From Flagellimonas profundi (GTDB taxonomy: Bacteria > Bacteroidota > Bacteroidia > Flavobacteriales > Flavobacteriaceae): DNA of 64,000 nucleotides. This document shows, in pieces, positions 31,332-40,234 of the stretch; the stretch's first letter is position 1, and the number at the start of each line of letters is the position of its first letter. A program made the translations under genes and the position numbers. Below the pieces are notes generated by a model. The model saw only the letters and a program-made list of their open reading frames with translations. It did no database searches and was not told the DNA's origin. The stretch covers positions 1,054,001 through 1,118,000 of the forward strand of contig NZ_JAFLNM010000001.1 in the NCBI RefSeq assembly GCF_017313275.1, in the 5' to 3' direction.

Positions 31332-31921
31332 TAGGTTTTTTTTAACGCTTTCATTTTTCTTCGAGCACGGCTAAGGCCCTCTGCGGAAACACCCAAGTAA
31401 TTAGCTATTTGATAGTTGGGAACACGGTCCTCAATATTTGGATAACTTTCGCAGAATTCCATATACCGTTCTTTAACGCTTTTTCCCAAGGAGGATAGAA
31501 TACGTTTACGGAGCGAGATAAACGCACTGGTGACCAATAGCCTAAAATAACGTTCAAATATGGGAGCTTGCTGAAATAGGGTCTGTAAATCATCGTGATT
31601 GATGGCCAATAAGGTGGAATCTTCCAGGGCTTCAATATACAATTTGGAAGGCACCCCATTGTAAAATGCGTCAAAATCGCCGAGCCACCAGTTCTCTATG
31701 GCAAATTGAACAATGGTCTTGTTTCCCTTCTTGTCCAAATAATAAGCGCTTAAACAGCCCTCTACCACAAAATACTCGTGTTTTACATAGGTATTCGGAC
31801 GTAATAAAAATTTGCCTTTGGCAACAGCGACTTCCCTAAGTTTTGAGGCGAACAAAAGCAAATCCTCTGGTCTTGCAGCCACCTGGTTCTTCACGTGCTC
31901 AATTAGCGGTTCATGGGTCAT
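31331..31921 (-). CDS. Crp/Fnr family transcriptional regulator
   Basis: 196 residues. The cyclic-nucleotide-binding-type beta-roll domain (about 15-120: LLFASKLREVAVAKGKFLLRPNTYVKHEYFVVEGCLSAYYLDKKGNKTIVQFAIENWWLGDFDAF) is followed by a winged HTH (RVPNYQIANYLGVSAEGLSRARRKMKALKK). There are no cysteine clusters for an iron-sulfur cluster, so it resembles the flavobacterial Crp/Fnr-like regulators of unknown ligand. It heads the OYE-OsmC-reductase group, and an FNR-type box overlaps its stop. Confidence 0.88.
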   Translation of the reverse strand: MTHEPLIEHVKNQVAARPEDLLLFASKLREVAVAKGKFLLRPNTYVKHEYFVVEGCLSAYYLDKKGNKTIVQFAIENWWLGDFDAFYNGVPSKLYIEALEDSTLLAINHDDLQTLFQQAPIFERYFRLLVTSAFISLRKRILSSLGKSVKERYMEFCESYPNIEDRVPNYQIANYLGVSAEGLSRARRKMKALKKT

Positions 31922-32083
31922 AAAACTATAAAAAAGTTAGTGTTAGGGGTATATTCTTATGGTTGTGTTCAATGGAAAGTAGCGCATGTGCACGAACAAG
32001 AACACTATTCTTTCATAAAGACCATACAGTGCTGCCATGGTAGATTGTCGGCATTCATTTCCTTGACAGCCTGTGCTTCGGAT

Positions 32084-33787
32084 TTAATACCCAGCAGCTT
32101 GACCATCCTTTCTTGATTCTGATGCACCTGTATAAACTCGGTTCTCCAAATCAACCCCTATAGCTTGGTATCCACCGAACATCCCCACGCCAAAGCCAAT
32201 ACGGTGGCCTTTTTTACGTAATTCCCTCAGTGTTTCCGTATCAAAACCGCTTTCAAGATATAAGGTACCCCCATTGGTCATTTTGGACCCTGTAGGTTGC
32301 GAACTACCGCGGTGCCGCATTCTTGGAGCATCCCCAGCTTCTTGCAAGTTCATTCCAAAATCAACGATGTTCACTACAATCTGTGCATGGCCCTGAGGCT
32401 GCACCGCTCCACCCATAAGACCAAAACTTATCCACGGTTTACCATCTTTGGTTATAAATGCTGGGATAATGGTGTGAAATGGGCGTTTACCGGGCTCCAA
32501 TGCATTGGCATGGCTTCTATCTTGAACATTGAACATTTGACCGCGGTTCTGAAGTACAAAGCCCAATCCATCAGGCACCATCCCGGATGCAAACTCGGAA
32601 TAGATACTTTGTATAAACGAAACCATGTTACCATCTTTGTCGGCTACGGTCAAATAGGTTGTATTTCCTGTTTCTATTTCCATATCACCAGCGGGATAGG
32701 TATCAGCCGGTTTGTCGGGGCTCATAAGGTTCCTTCGTTGCGAAGCATATTCCTTTGACAACAGCGTTTCCAAAGGAATCTTGTTGAATTCCGGATCGGC
32801 ATAAAACTTGGCCCTGTCCTCATAGGCCAACTTTTTGGCTTCTGTGAGCACATGTAGGTATTCGGCACTACCAAAACCCATTTCGCCGATATCAAAGCCT
32901 TCAAGAATATTCAACATCTGCAGCGCAGCGGTACCTTGTCCGTTGGGTGGAAGTTCCCAAACGTCGTAACCCCGATAGTTCACGGAAACCGGCGTTACCC
33001 AATTGGAGGTGTGACTGGCCAAGTCCTCATAACTTAAAAATCCGCCATGTTTTTTCATGTAGCTGTCAATAGTCTTCGCAATGGAACCTTTATAAAAGGC
33101 ATCACGACCCCCTTGGACAATTTGTTTATACGTGTTGGCCAAATCCTGGTTTACAAATACTTCTCCTTTAACGGGAGGTCTTCCAGAAGGCATATAGGTT
33201 TGGGCGAAACCCGGTTGATCTTTTAGTCCTTCGTAACTGGACGCCATTTCATAGGCAATGACCTCCGATACCGGAAATCCATTGTTTCCATAATCTATGG
33301 CCGGTTGCAAAATATCCTCCATGGATAACCGTCCAAATTTCTCATGCAATGTGAACCAGCCATCTACGCATCCTGGAACCGATACCGGTAATGGACCATA
33401 AAGAGGGACATATTTCATCCCTTTTTCCATAAAATAATCAATGGATAAGGATTGGGGTGCCCTGCCACTACCGTTTAAACCATATAATTTCTGTTCTTCG
33501 GCAGACCAAACTATGGCAAATACATCTCCCCCGATACCACAACTTGCTGGTTCTACAAGCCCAAGTACAGCGTTGGCCGCTATGGCAGCATCAATTGCGC
33601 TACCTCCTTTTTTTAGGATATCCAAAGCAACTTGTGTGGCCAAGGGTTGACTTGTTGCGGCCATACCGTTCTGTGCTAAAATTTCAGAGCGTGTGGTGAA
33701 GGTTTCCCCTGTCAATCGGTCTTGTGCATTAACCATGCCTCCCAAGAAGACCATGGCAATGAAGGAAGATAAAATTTTCATTTTCAA
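32084..33787 (-). CDS. ggt: Gamma-glutamyltransferase (glutathione hydrolase)
   Basis: 567 residues, Ntn-hydrolase. Signal peptide MKMKILSSFIAMVFLGGMVNAQ, so periplasmic. The chain is cleaved before the nucleophile threonine in the ETGNTTYLTVADKDGNMVSFIQSIYSEFASG block; upstream are AAIAANAVLGLVEPASCGIGGDVFAIVW and ELPPNGQGTAALQMLNILEGF, and downstream QSIYSEF...GFVLQNRGQMF and PFHTIIPAFITKDGKPWISFGLMGGAVQPQGH. It hydrolyses glutathione and related gamma-glutamyl compounds, usually feeding amino acid uptake. Stands alone. Confidence 0.94.
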   Translation of the reverse strand: MKMKILSSFIAMVFLGGMVNAQDRLTGETFTTRSEILAQNGMAATSQPLATQVALDILKKGGSAIDAAIAANAVLGLVEPASCGIGGDVFAIVWSAEEQKLYGLNGSGRAPQSLSIDYFMEKGMKYVPLYGPLPVSVPGCVDGWFTLHEKFGRLSMEDILQPAIDYGNNGFPVSEVIAYEMASSYEGLKDQPGFAQTYMPSGRPPVKGEVFVNQDLANTYKQIVQGGRDAFYKGSIAKTIDSYMKKHGGFLSYEDLASHTSNWVTPVSVNYRGYDVWELPPNGQGTAALQMLNILEGFDIGEMGFGSAEYLHVLTEAKKLAYEDRAKFYADPEFNKIPLETLLSKEYASQRRNLMSPDKPADTYPAGDMEIETGNTTYLTVADKDGNMVSFIQSIYSEFASGMVPDGLGFVLQNRGQMFNVQDRSHANALEPGKRPFHTIIPAFITKDGKPWISFGLMGGAVQPQGHAQIVVNIVDFGMNLQEAGDAPRMRHRGSSQPTGSKMTNGGTLYLESGFDTETLRELRKKGHRIGFGVGMFGGYQAIGVDLENRVYTGASESRKDGQAAGY

Positions 33788-33993
33788 CTTTTTAAAAGGT
33801 AGTTCCGATTTGAACCAAAGTGATTCAAAATCATTGGATTAATTCAATTGTTGGTTTGTTCCTTTAAATATAGGCATAGTAGAGCCAATTCACTTGGCTA
33901 TCCGAAAAAAGTTGCTATTGAAATCAGAGTTAAGACATTTTAATTACTTGTAGATAGGTTATCGCTTTTGTTCCCAACCTATAATATTTAACC

Positions 33994-34025
33994 ATAAAAA
34001 AAACCACCCAAAGGGTGGCTTTTCT
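33994..34025 (-). terminator. Rho-independent terminator of the FKBP gene
   Basis: CCACCC-AAA-GGGTGG stem (34004-34018) with flanking AAAA/TTTT; on the minus strand it is followed by a run of eight T, 38 bp past the stop of the FKBP gene. Confidence 0.85.
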
Positions 34026-34062
34026 ACTCTTTTATAAAAGAGCGTATATTAAAATGGTATGC

Positions 34063-34491
34063 TTATAGAATCTCAACCACTTCTAGGTCGAATACCAAAT
34101 CTTGTCCGGCCAAAGGATGGTTGGCATCAATGATAATGTCTTCCTCCTCTACCTTAGCTACCCTAAATTGTTGCTCTTGACCAGCAGCATTGGCTCCAAC
34201 CAAGCCCATTCCAACTTCTGGTGTAAGGTCTTCCGGCAATTGTGACTTGGATATCTTTTGGAAAAGTGCATCGTTTACCTCTCCATACGCATCTTTTTTA
34301 TCGATGGTGATGGTTTTCTTTTCATTAACGGCCATATCTATAAGTCCCTTTTCAAAACCAGGTATCAACTGACCTTCGCCCAATTTTATTTCTAACGGAT
34401 CTCTTTGCAATGAGCTGTCAAAAACCTGCCCATTGGTCAATTTACCCGTGTAATGAACTTTTACAGTGTCATTTTCTTTTACTTTACTCAT
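34063..34491 (-). CDS. FKBP-type peptidyl-prolyl isomerase, SlyD-like
   Basis: 142 residues, cytoplasmic. KENDTVKVHYTGKLTNGQVFDSSLQRDPLEIKLGEGQLIPGFEKGLIDMAVNEKKTITI is the FKBP catalytic domain, interrupted by an insert-in-flap domain (about 65-125: EVNDALFQKISKSQLPEDLTPEVGMGLVGANAAGQEQQFRVAKVEEEDIIIDANHPLAGQDLVFDLEVVEIL) characteristic of SlyD chaperone-isomerases. No histidine-rich tail, so no nickel storage role. A TATATTTG promoter word lies 35 bp upstream and a terminator follows. Confidence 0.92.
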   Translation of the reverse strand: MSKVKENDTVKVHYTGKLTNGQVFDSSLQRDPLEIKLGEGQLIPGFEKGLIDMAVNEKKTITIDKKDAYGEVNDALFQKISKSQLPEDLTPEVGMGLVGANAAGQEQQFRVAKVEEEDIIIDANHPLAGQDLVFDLEVVEIL

Positions 34492-34525
34492 AATGTTTGT
34501 TTACAGTTTTAAAATCAAAACGTTG

Positions 34526-34533
34526 CAAATATA
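34526..34533 (-). promoter_or_regulatory. Candidate -7 box (TATATTTG) for the FKBP gene
   Basis: On the minus strand TATATTTG matches TAnnTTTG, 35 bp upstream of the ATG at 34491; a weaker TTTA lies 16 bp further upstream (34550-34553). Confidence 0.4.
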
Positions 34534-34620
34534 TGAGGTATAAAATGGTTAAACGAAAGAGTTGGCCCTTGCTTTCTGAAAAATGGGATTTTAAACAAAT
34601 ATTTAACGGTATAAGCCCAT

Positions 34621-36054
34621 TTATTTTTCAATAATCAAATTTTCGGCATAGCGTATCCCCGAGGCGATCATGTTTTTACGGTTTTTGGCTTTTGCTTCAA
34701 AAGAATCCAGGGTACTTCTATCCAATTTTCTGCCCATTATAAAAACCGTGGATGGATGTTGCAATGTAGAAAGATCCGATAAGGGGTTACGGTCCACCAA
34801 TATGAAATTTGCGACCTTCCCTCCTTCAATGGTTCCCATGTTGTGCATGATCGAATGTGTTTGGGCAGCATTTACGGTAGCCGTTTTCAGTACTTCGTAA
34901 TTGGACAGCCCCGCTTCTTTATAAAACTCCAGTTCTTTATGAATGGAAAACCCAGGGGCTGTAACACCGATACCGGCATCGGTGCCGCAAATGATCTTCA
35001 CATTGGCTTCATGCAGTTTTTTTATGATGTACAAATGAAATTCATGTTGATCCTTAATCCGTTCCGTTACCGAAGCGTCTTCCAGTTTGCTATTGTGCCA
35101 TCTATCAAACTGCGCCTTGCTATCCTCCTTTCTGATCAATGGGTTGATATATTCCAATGCCTTGGATTCCAAGATATTATCGTCTATCAACATCTGATAG
35201 ATATTATGGTAAACAACCAATGTTGGGCAATGGGCACTGTATTTTGCTCCCGCATACAGATCGATCACTTCTTTTAGTTTAACCGTATCCAAGGTATAAT
35301 TCAGTGGTTGTTGAATAAACTCTTCCGTATGTTCTATGGATTTAATCTGAGGGTCAAAATGATAGGAATACGGTACTTTTTGCGAAGGATGGGCAACAAT
35401 ATCCACATTTGATACTTTGGTTTGTTCAAGAACGGCTTCAAATATGTCCGGGGTCAACCCGTAATAGGTTTTGATAAAATCGTAACCACGCTCCTTATAG
35501 GAAACCACTTTGTCCTTTGCCTCTTCTGGAGTTGTCAAATTCAAGTTATCATCACCTATAAACTCAGGCCCTGTAAGTTTTGGACCGGAAGTAAAGAACA
35601 GGGGTGAAACAATTTCATTGGAATTCACATCTTCCTTTATCCGTAAGTGCATGGGCATGCCCCATACATTTCGAACGGCAGTAACGCCATTGGAAAGGTA
35701 AAGCCCCAATTCGTATCTGTCCCAAACATGGACATGCATATCAATTAAACCCGGCATTAGATAGCTGTTTTCAGCATCAATGACATCCACACCCTCGATA
35801 GCAATATTTGCTGCAACGTCCTGAATAACTCCATCTTTGATGTACACCATTTGATCTTTAAGAACAGTGTCGTTAGTCATCGGGATAACATTCGCATGCG
35901 TGATCAGATAAGTGTCGACATTCCCATCGGACAGATTGTCAATTTTCAAATAACTCGTTTTTTGGGAATCGACCCCGATAATGATAAGAACGGCGATGAT
36001 CAGAAGACCAACAAGAGCAAAAACAATCTTTACGAATCGTTTTAGAATTTTCAT
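34621..36054 (-). CDS. Membrane-anchored amidohydrolase
   Basis: 477 residues. An N-terminal hydrophobic segment KIVFALVGLLIIAVLIIIGV anchors it to the inner membrane with the rest outside. It is a metal-dependent amidohydrolase barrel: LMPGLIDMHVHVWDRYELGLYLSNGVTAVRNVWG (His-x-His), YDFIKTYYG (candidate carbamylated Lys), VDIVAHPSQ, and IICGTDAGIGVTAPG (Asp). The C-terminal beta-sandwich has GTIEGGKVANFILVDRNPLSDLSTL. Substrate unknown; imidazolone- or prolidase-type relatives act on amides or cyclic amides. Confidence 0.87.
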   Translation of the reverse strand: MKILKRFVKIVFALVGLLIIAVLIIIGVDSQKTSYLKIDNLSDGNVDTYLITHANVIPMTNDTVLKDQMVYIKDGVIQDVAANIAIEGVDVIDAENSYLMPGLIDMHVHVWDRYELGLYLSNGVTAVRNVWGMPMHLRIKEDVNSNEIVSPLFFTSGPKLTGPEFIGDDNLNLTTPEEAKDKVVSYKERGYDFIKTYYGLTPDIFEAVLEQTKVSNVDIVAHPSQKVPYSYHFDPQIKSIEHTEEFIQQPLNYTLDTVKLKEVIDLYAGAKYSAHCPTLVVYHNIYQMLIDDNILESKALEYINPLIRKEDSKAQFDRWHNSKLEDASVTERIKDQHEFHLYIIKKLHEANVKIICGTDAGIGVTAPGFSIHKELEFYKEAGLSNYEVLKTATVNAAQTHSIMHNMGTIEGGKVANFILVDRNPLSDLSTLQHPSTVFIMGRKLDRSTLDSFEAKAKNRKNMIASGIRYAENLIIEK

Positions 36055-36159
36055 GGATATATTAAATAAATTTTTACTGTCCTATCTGACGCTTTGATTT
36101 CAAATCTGTTACGTTATTTAGCAAAATTTTCCTTAGTCAACCTTTTCCATCCAAAGTTT

Positions 36160-37251
36160 TCAAGGTTCATTCACCAAGACTTTTTTTGCAGTCACCATCT
36201 TTTGCTTTGTTCTTAAACCGAACAGTGGCCGTAAAAACCAAACCCTACGGATCAGGAACTCATAAATAAGATAACACACGGCAAAAGTGAAAACAATTAT
36301 TCCCAACAATTGAATCCATGGGTCAATCCTTAAAGGCAAGATCAACAGAGCTCCAAAATACATGACGAACATATGGATGATGTATACCGGATAGGCGGCC
36401 TGGCTCAAATAACCCAATATTCGGTTCGGTTTGTTAAGATAGCGATATCCAAGTCCGAACACGCCAAAAATCCAGCAATTGGACTCCAAAGCCATAAGAT
36501 AACCCGGTGCTTCCAATTGGAATTCAAGATAACGCACCACATACAATACCAGGGCAAGGGCCAAATAGCCCCAATGCCATTTTTTAACGGTGTCCCAAAA
36601 ATGTTGACCGCTGTAAACCAATAGATAACCAAAAAAGAAAGCCAATCCTCCTAAAAAGAAGCCGTGCCAGGTTTCCGCATACAAGGAATATATCTGTGGC
36701 TTTACCCAAATGGCCTCCAACATAAAAATCAGGGACACCAACAATGGGCCAAAGGGATTGGACATCAGCTTGTTCAAAATTTGCTTGAACTTCCCTCCTT
36801 CCCTATGCTTTAACAAATAGAAGATGGGCAAAAACAACAACACGTAGCTAAAAATGTTCCCCAGAAACCACAAGTGGCCCATGTGCGGATAATACCCTAA
36901 TGGCAAATTATAGAATTTTTGAAAGATGAACATGTGCAAGGGGGCGATGGCAACGATCCCGAATAACAAGGGCAACAAGATCCGTCTGTACCTTTCGCCT
37001 ATCAATTGTTTCCAGTTCCGTTTGCGCATGGCAAAATAAAGTCCCATGCCCGATACAAAGAACAAGATCGGAATACGCCACACATTGAGCATGGTCATCG
37101 GTATCCATAAACCCTCCAAAGGTTGTTCACTTTTTACAAAGCCTATAAACATGGCCCAAGGCTGAAAAATAATCGCAATATGATACATTAAAAGCAGGGC
37201 AATGGTGATGACCCTTAACCAATCAATATCGTGTCTACGTGTTGTTTTCAT
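36160..37251 (-). CDS. Acyltransferase family 3 membrane protein
   Basis: 363 residues with about ten membrane helices. The family start motif RRHDIDWLRVITIALLLMYHIAI contains the catalytic His. PILFFVSGMGLYFAMRKRNWKQLIGERYRRILLPLLFGI matches the second conserved block. Members O-acylate sugars, glucans or exopolysaccharides, or osmoregulated glucans. It is 20 bp before the stop-to-start boundary with the ankyrin lipoprotein gene (downstream in transcription), so they may be co-transcribed; the two share no obvious function. Confidence 0.87.
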   Translation of the reverse strand: MKTTRRHDIDWLRVITIALLLMYHIAIIFQPWAMFIGFVKSEQPLEGLWIPMTMLNVWRIPILFFVSGMGLYFAMRKRNWKQLIGERYRRILLPLLFGIVAIAPLHMFIFQKFYNLPLGYYPHMGHLWFLGNIFSYVLLFLPIFYLLKHREGGKFKQILNKLMSNPFGPLLVSLIFMLEAIWVKPQIYSLYAETWHGFFLGGLAFFFGYLLVYSGQHFWDTVKKWHWGYLALALVLYVVRYLEFQLEAPGYLMALESNCWIFGVFGLGYRYLNKPNRILGYLSQAAYPVYIIHMFVMYFGALLILPLRIDPWIQLLGIIVFTFAVCYLIYEFLIRRVWFLRPLFGLRTKQKMVTAKKVLVNEP

Positions 37252-37271
37252 GACTGTTGTTTTTTGTTTGA

Positions 37272-37859
37272 TTACTGTAGCATTACGGCAATGGTAGGAC
37301 GTGCTTTTTCTACCTCGGCCAAATCCAGTTGTAGTCCAATCGGAGCCAATTGCTGCTGCATCATTTCATAAATAGGTTTCATATCCTCAAAAGAACCCAT
37401 AACGGTCTCGCGCGGAGTCGCGCCAAAATTGTTTCTTGCGGACTTGTCGGCTCCGGCATCCATCAACATTTGAACGGCCTCAACCCTACCAAAGAAAGCG
37501 GCCACGTGAAGCGCAGTGGCGCCATCGTTGTTTTTGATCGTCAAATCTGCATCGGCATCGACCAATGCTTGGGCAATATCCCTTTTATCAAAAGTAATGG
37601 CCGTAATCAATGGGGTAGATCCGCTCAACGCATCCTTTTCGTTAATATCGGTTCCTGCCGCAATATGCTGTTTAACCGCATCCAAGTTTCCAGCGACCAC
37701 GGCAGCAGAAAGGGCCATGTCTGGCGCTTTAACTTCTGTTTGGGCTGTTGATACCCTATCGAACCCTGACTTTTTTTGTCCGCAAGCGGACAAGCTTGTC
37801 GTTACAATAAGGAGCGCATACATTACATTTTTCATTGAATTGTTTTTAAAATTTTTCAT
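37272..37859 (-). CDS. Ankyrin-repeat lipoprotein
   Basis: Start at ATG 37859 (MKNFKNN, 195 residues) or at ATG 37835 (MKNVMYALL); the open frame to 37928 has no signal-like leader. A lipobox is visible at LSAC (CGQKKSG). Three to four ankyrin repeats follow: DMALSAAVVAGNLDAVKQHIAAGTDINEKDALSGSTPLITAITFDKRDIAQALVDADADLTIKNNDGATALHVAAFFGRVEAVQMLMDAGADKSARNNFGATPRE. Exported protein-protein interaction module, partner unknown. Confidence 0.85.
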   Translation of the reverse strand: MKNFKNNSMKNVMYALLIVTTSLSACGQKKSGFDRVSTAQTEVKAPDMALSAAVVAGNLDAVKQHIAAGTDINEKDALSGSTPLITAITFDKRDIAQALVDADADLTIKNNDGATALHVAAFFGRVEAVQMLMDAGADKSARNNFGATPRETVMGSFEDMKPIYEMMQQQLAPIGLQLDLAEVEKARPTIAVMLQ

Positions 37860-38017
37860 GACTTTTCGTTTTAAGTGTTGAACAATAAATTTTACATTAC
37901 AAAGGTTCCCCAAAACATGATGCAGCACTAATCACCTATGCTGCGTTGTATATAAGTCCTGCACAGTCCATAAAAATTATGATGCAGTGATATGAATTAT
38001 GCGGCAAAACCTTCATT

Positions 38018-38047
38018 TTTGCCCTGAAAAGGAATCGTTTATCTTTG
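38018..38047 (+). promoter_or_regulatory. Bacteroidota promoter, TTTG-N18-TATCTTTG
   Basis: TTTG at 38018-38021, an 18-bp spacer, then TATCTTTG at 38040-38047, an exact match to the Bacteroidota -33/-7 consensus; predicted start near 38055, 27 bp before the regulator's ATG. Confidence 0.75.
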
Positions 38048-38081
38048 TTAAGTCCATGCAGCTATTAATCTGCAAACCACC

Positions 38082-40145
38082 ATGCTAGACAAACCGAAAG
38101 GGCAGAAATTTACCGAGGAAGCCAAATCCATTGTTCTACAACATCTTAGCGATGAACACTTTGGCGTATCGGAACTGGCCAATGCCATGAACATGAGCCG
38201 CTCCAGTCTGCTGCGTAAATGCAAAAAACAAACAACATTGTCGGCCAGTCAGTTTATTCGGCAAATACGTTTGGAGGAGGCTATGGAATTGCTCCATGAT
38301 TCCGATCTTACTGTTTCGGAAGTGTCTTATCAGGTAGGTTTTGGCAGTACCTCTTATTTTATCAAATGTTTTCGGGAACATTACGGTTACCCTCCCGGTG
38401 AAGTTGGCAAACAGGGCATGGAAGAAAAAAAAGAGCTGGTATCGCCTTCTTTTCTAAAAATCTATAGATGGGCTTTTGTAGCCTTGGCCATTTTAATCGG
38501 TGGTGGTATCGCATATATCCTAATGCCCTCCTACCCTCGTACTGCGGATACAGTGGAAAAAACGAGCTTGGAAAAATCCATTGCGGTACTTCCATTTAAA
38601 AATGAGAGCAGTGATACCACTAACTTATATTTTGTAAATGGTTTAATGGAAGCTTCGTTGGGCAACCTTCAAAAAATTGAAGATTTGCGGGTAATCAGTC
38701 GGACATCGGTGGAAAAGTATCGAAATTCCGATCAGAACATAGGTGATATTGCTTCAGAATTGAATGTAAATTACATTGTGGAAGGCAGTGGTCAGAAAGT
38801 GGGCGATCAAGTAATGCTCAACATCCAGTTGATAGATGCAATTACCGATACTCGAATTTGGGGCGAACAATATACCCACGAATTGGTGGATATTTTTGCC
38901 GTGCAGAACGAAGTGGCCAAGAAAATTGCCGACGCCATCAAGGCGAAGGTGACTCCGTCGGAATTGGAACAAATCGATAAAAAGCCTACCGAAAATATAG
39001 CGGCCTACGATTATTATCTACAGGCAATGGAGCCATTTAACCGGGGAACTGCCGAAGGACTCGAAGAAGCGATTCCATTGTTCAAAAAAGCCCTGGAAGA
39101 AGACCCAAGCTTTGCATTGGTCTACGCAGATTTGGCGATTGCTTACTATTATCTTGATATCTACAAAAAGGAAAAACAGTATACGGAAATCATCAATAAC
39201 TATGCTGACAAGGCGCTCTTGCACGATTCCAAACTGACCGAAAGCTTGATTGCAAAGGCCTTGTATTATATGCACATCGGGGATTATAGATTAGCAGTCC
39301 CGCATTTGGAAAAAGCTTTGGAATACAACCCCAATTCTTCGGCGGTAGTGAATATGTTATCCTCCCTTTACGCCAATAGCCTGCCCGATACAGGAAAGTA
39401 TTTGGAATATGCCCTAAAGGGCATTCAACTGGATGTTGCGGATAACGATACGGCCAAGAGCTTTATATATCTGCATCTGAGCAATGCCCTGATACAGTCT
39501 GGATTTACAGATGAGGCTTTGGAATATATCGACAAGTCACTTGAACTATTTCCCCAAAACCCTTATGCCCCTTACCTAAAAGCCTATATTCAGTATGCGA
39601 AGAACGGGGACATCGAGCAAACCTTAAATGACCTTAAACGAGAACTTCAAAAAGATACTTCCCGATTGGATCTTTTACAGGAAGTGGCCAAACTACATTA
39701 TTTTCAAAAGGAGTATGATAGTGCGTATCATTACTACAAGCCCTTTCATGATATTAGAGAGCAAAGAGGGTTAACTATTTACCCGCAGGAGGATATTAAA
39801 ATCGGGGTTGTTTATGAGAAAATGGGATTCCAAAAAGAAGCCGATGAATTATTGAAATCCTACACCGAGTATTGTGAAAACGACCAATCCATGTATCAAC
39901 CGGCAAGTATGGCCGTAAAATATGCCTACGAAGGAAAAACGGACCAAGCCATTGAACAATTGGAGGCATTTGCCAAAAAGAACCATTTTCAATATTGGAT
40001 CCTTTTGTTTATGGGATTGGACCCCAACCTTCAAAAACTTGAGACTAACCCAAAATACGAAAAGGTGATGCAAAAAATAGAGGATAGGTTTTGGGAGAAC
40101 CATGATCGGCTCAAGGAAATCCTGCAAGAGAAAGAGTTGCTTTGA
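38082..40145 (+). CDS. Transmembrane regulator: AraC HTH, TM helix, FlgO-like and TPR domains
   Basis: 687 residues. An AraC-type HTH pair at the N-terminus (about 14-108: FGVSELANAMNMSRSSLLRKCKKQTTLSASQFIRQIRLEEAMELLHDSDLTVSEVSYQVGFGSTSYFIKCFREHYGYPP) is followed by a single membrane helix at about 129-148 and then a periplasmic FlgO/adenylate-cyclase-associated domain (SIAVLPFKNESSDTTNLYFVNGLMEASLGNLQKIEDLRVISRTSVEKY, continuing to about 290). TPR repeats fill the rest (about 300-680), for example ALEEDPSFALVYADLAIAYYYL and PHLEKALEYNPNSSAVVNMLSSLY. It probably senses an envelope cue and regulates from the membrane. Confidence 0.88.
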   Translation: MLDKPKGQKFTEEAKSIVLQHLSDEHFGVSELANAMNMSRSSLLRKCKKQTTLSASQFIRQIRLEEAMELLHDSDLTVSEVSYQVGFGSTSYFIKCFREHYGYPPGEVGKQGMEEKKELVSPSFLKIYRWAFVALAILIGGGIAYILMPSYPRTADTVEKTSLEKSIAVLPFKNESSDTTNLYFVNGLMEASLGNLQKIEDLRVISRTSVEKYRNSDQNIGDIASELNVNYIVEGSGQKVGDQVMLNIQLIDAITDTRIWGEQYTHELVDIFAVQNEVAKKIADAIKAKVTPSELEQIDKKPTENIAAYDYYLQAMEPFNRGTAEGLEEAIPLFKKALEEDPSFALVYADLAIAYYYLDIYKKEKQYTEIINNYADKALLHDSKLTESLIAKALYYMHIGDYRLAVPHLEKALEYNPNSSAVVNMLSSLYANSLPDTGKYLEYALKGIQLDVADNDTAKSFIYLHLSNALIQSGFTDEALEYIDKSLELFPQNPYAPYLKAYIQYAKNGDIEQTLNDLKRELQKDTSRLDLLQEVAKLHYFQKEYDSAYHYYKPFHDIREQRGLTIYPQEDIKIGVVYEKMGFQKEADELLKSYTEYCENDQSMYQPASMAVKYAYEGKTDQAIEQLEAFAKKNHFQYWILLFMGLDPNLQKLETNPKYEKVMQKIEDRFWENHDRLKEILQEKELL

Positions 40146-40234
40146 ACGTGGTTTTTTTCAACAATCCGAACCTCCTCAAGAACTATCTCATTTTTTCATA
40201 TCTTGGTAGCTTAAGTCATCAATAAACTAACTAA

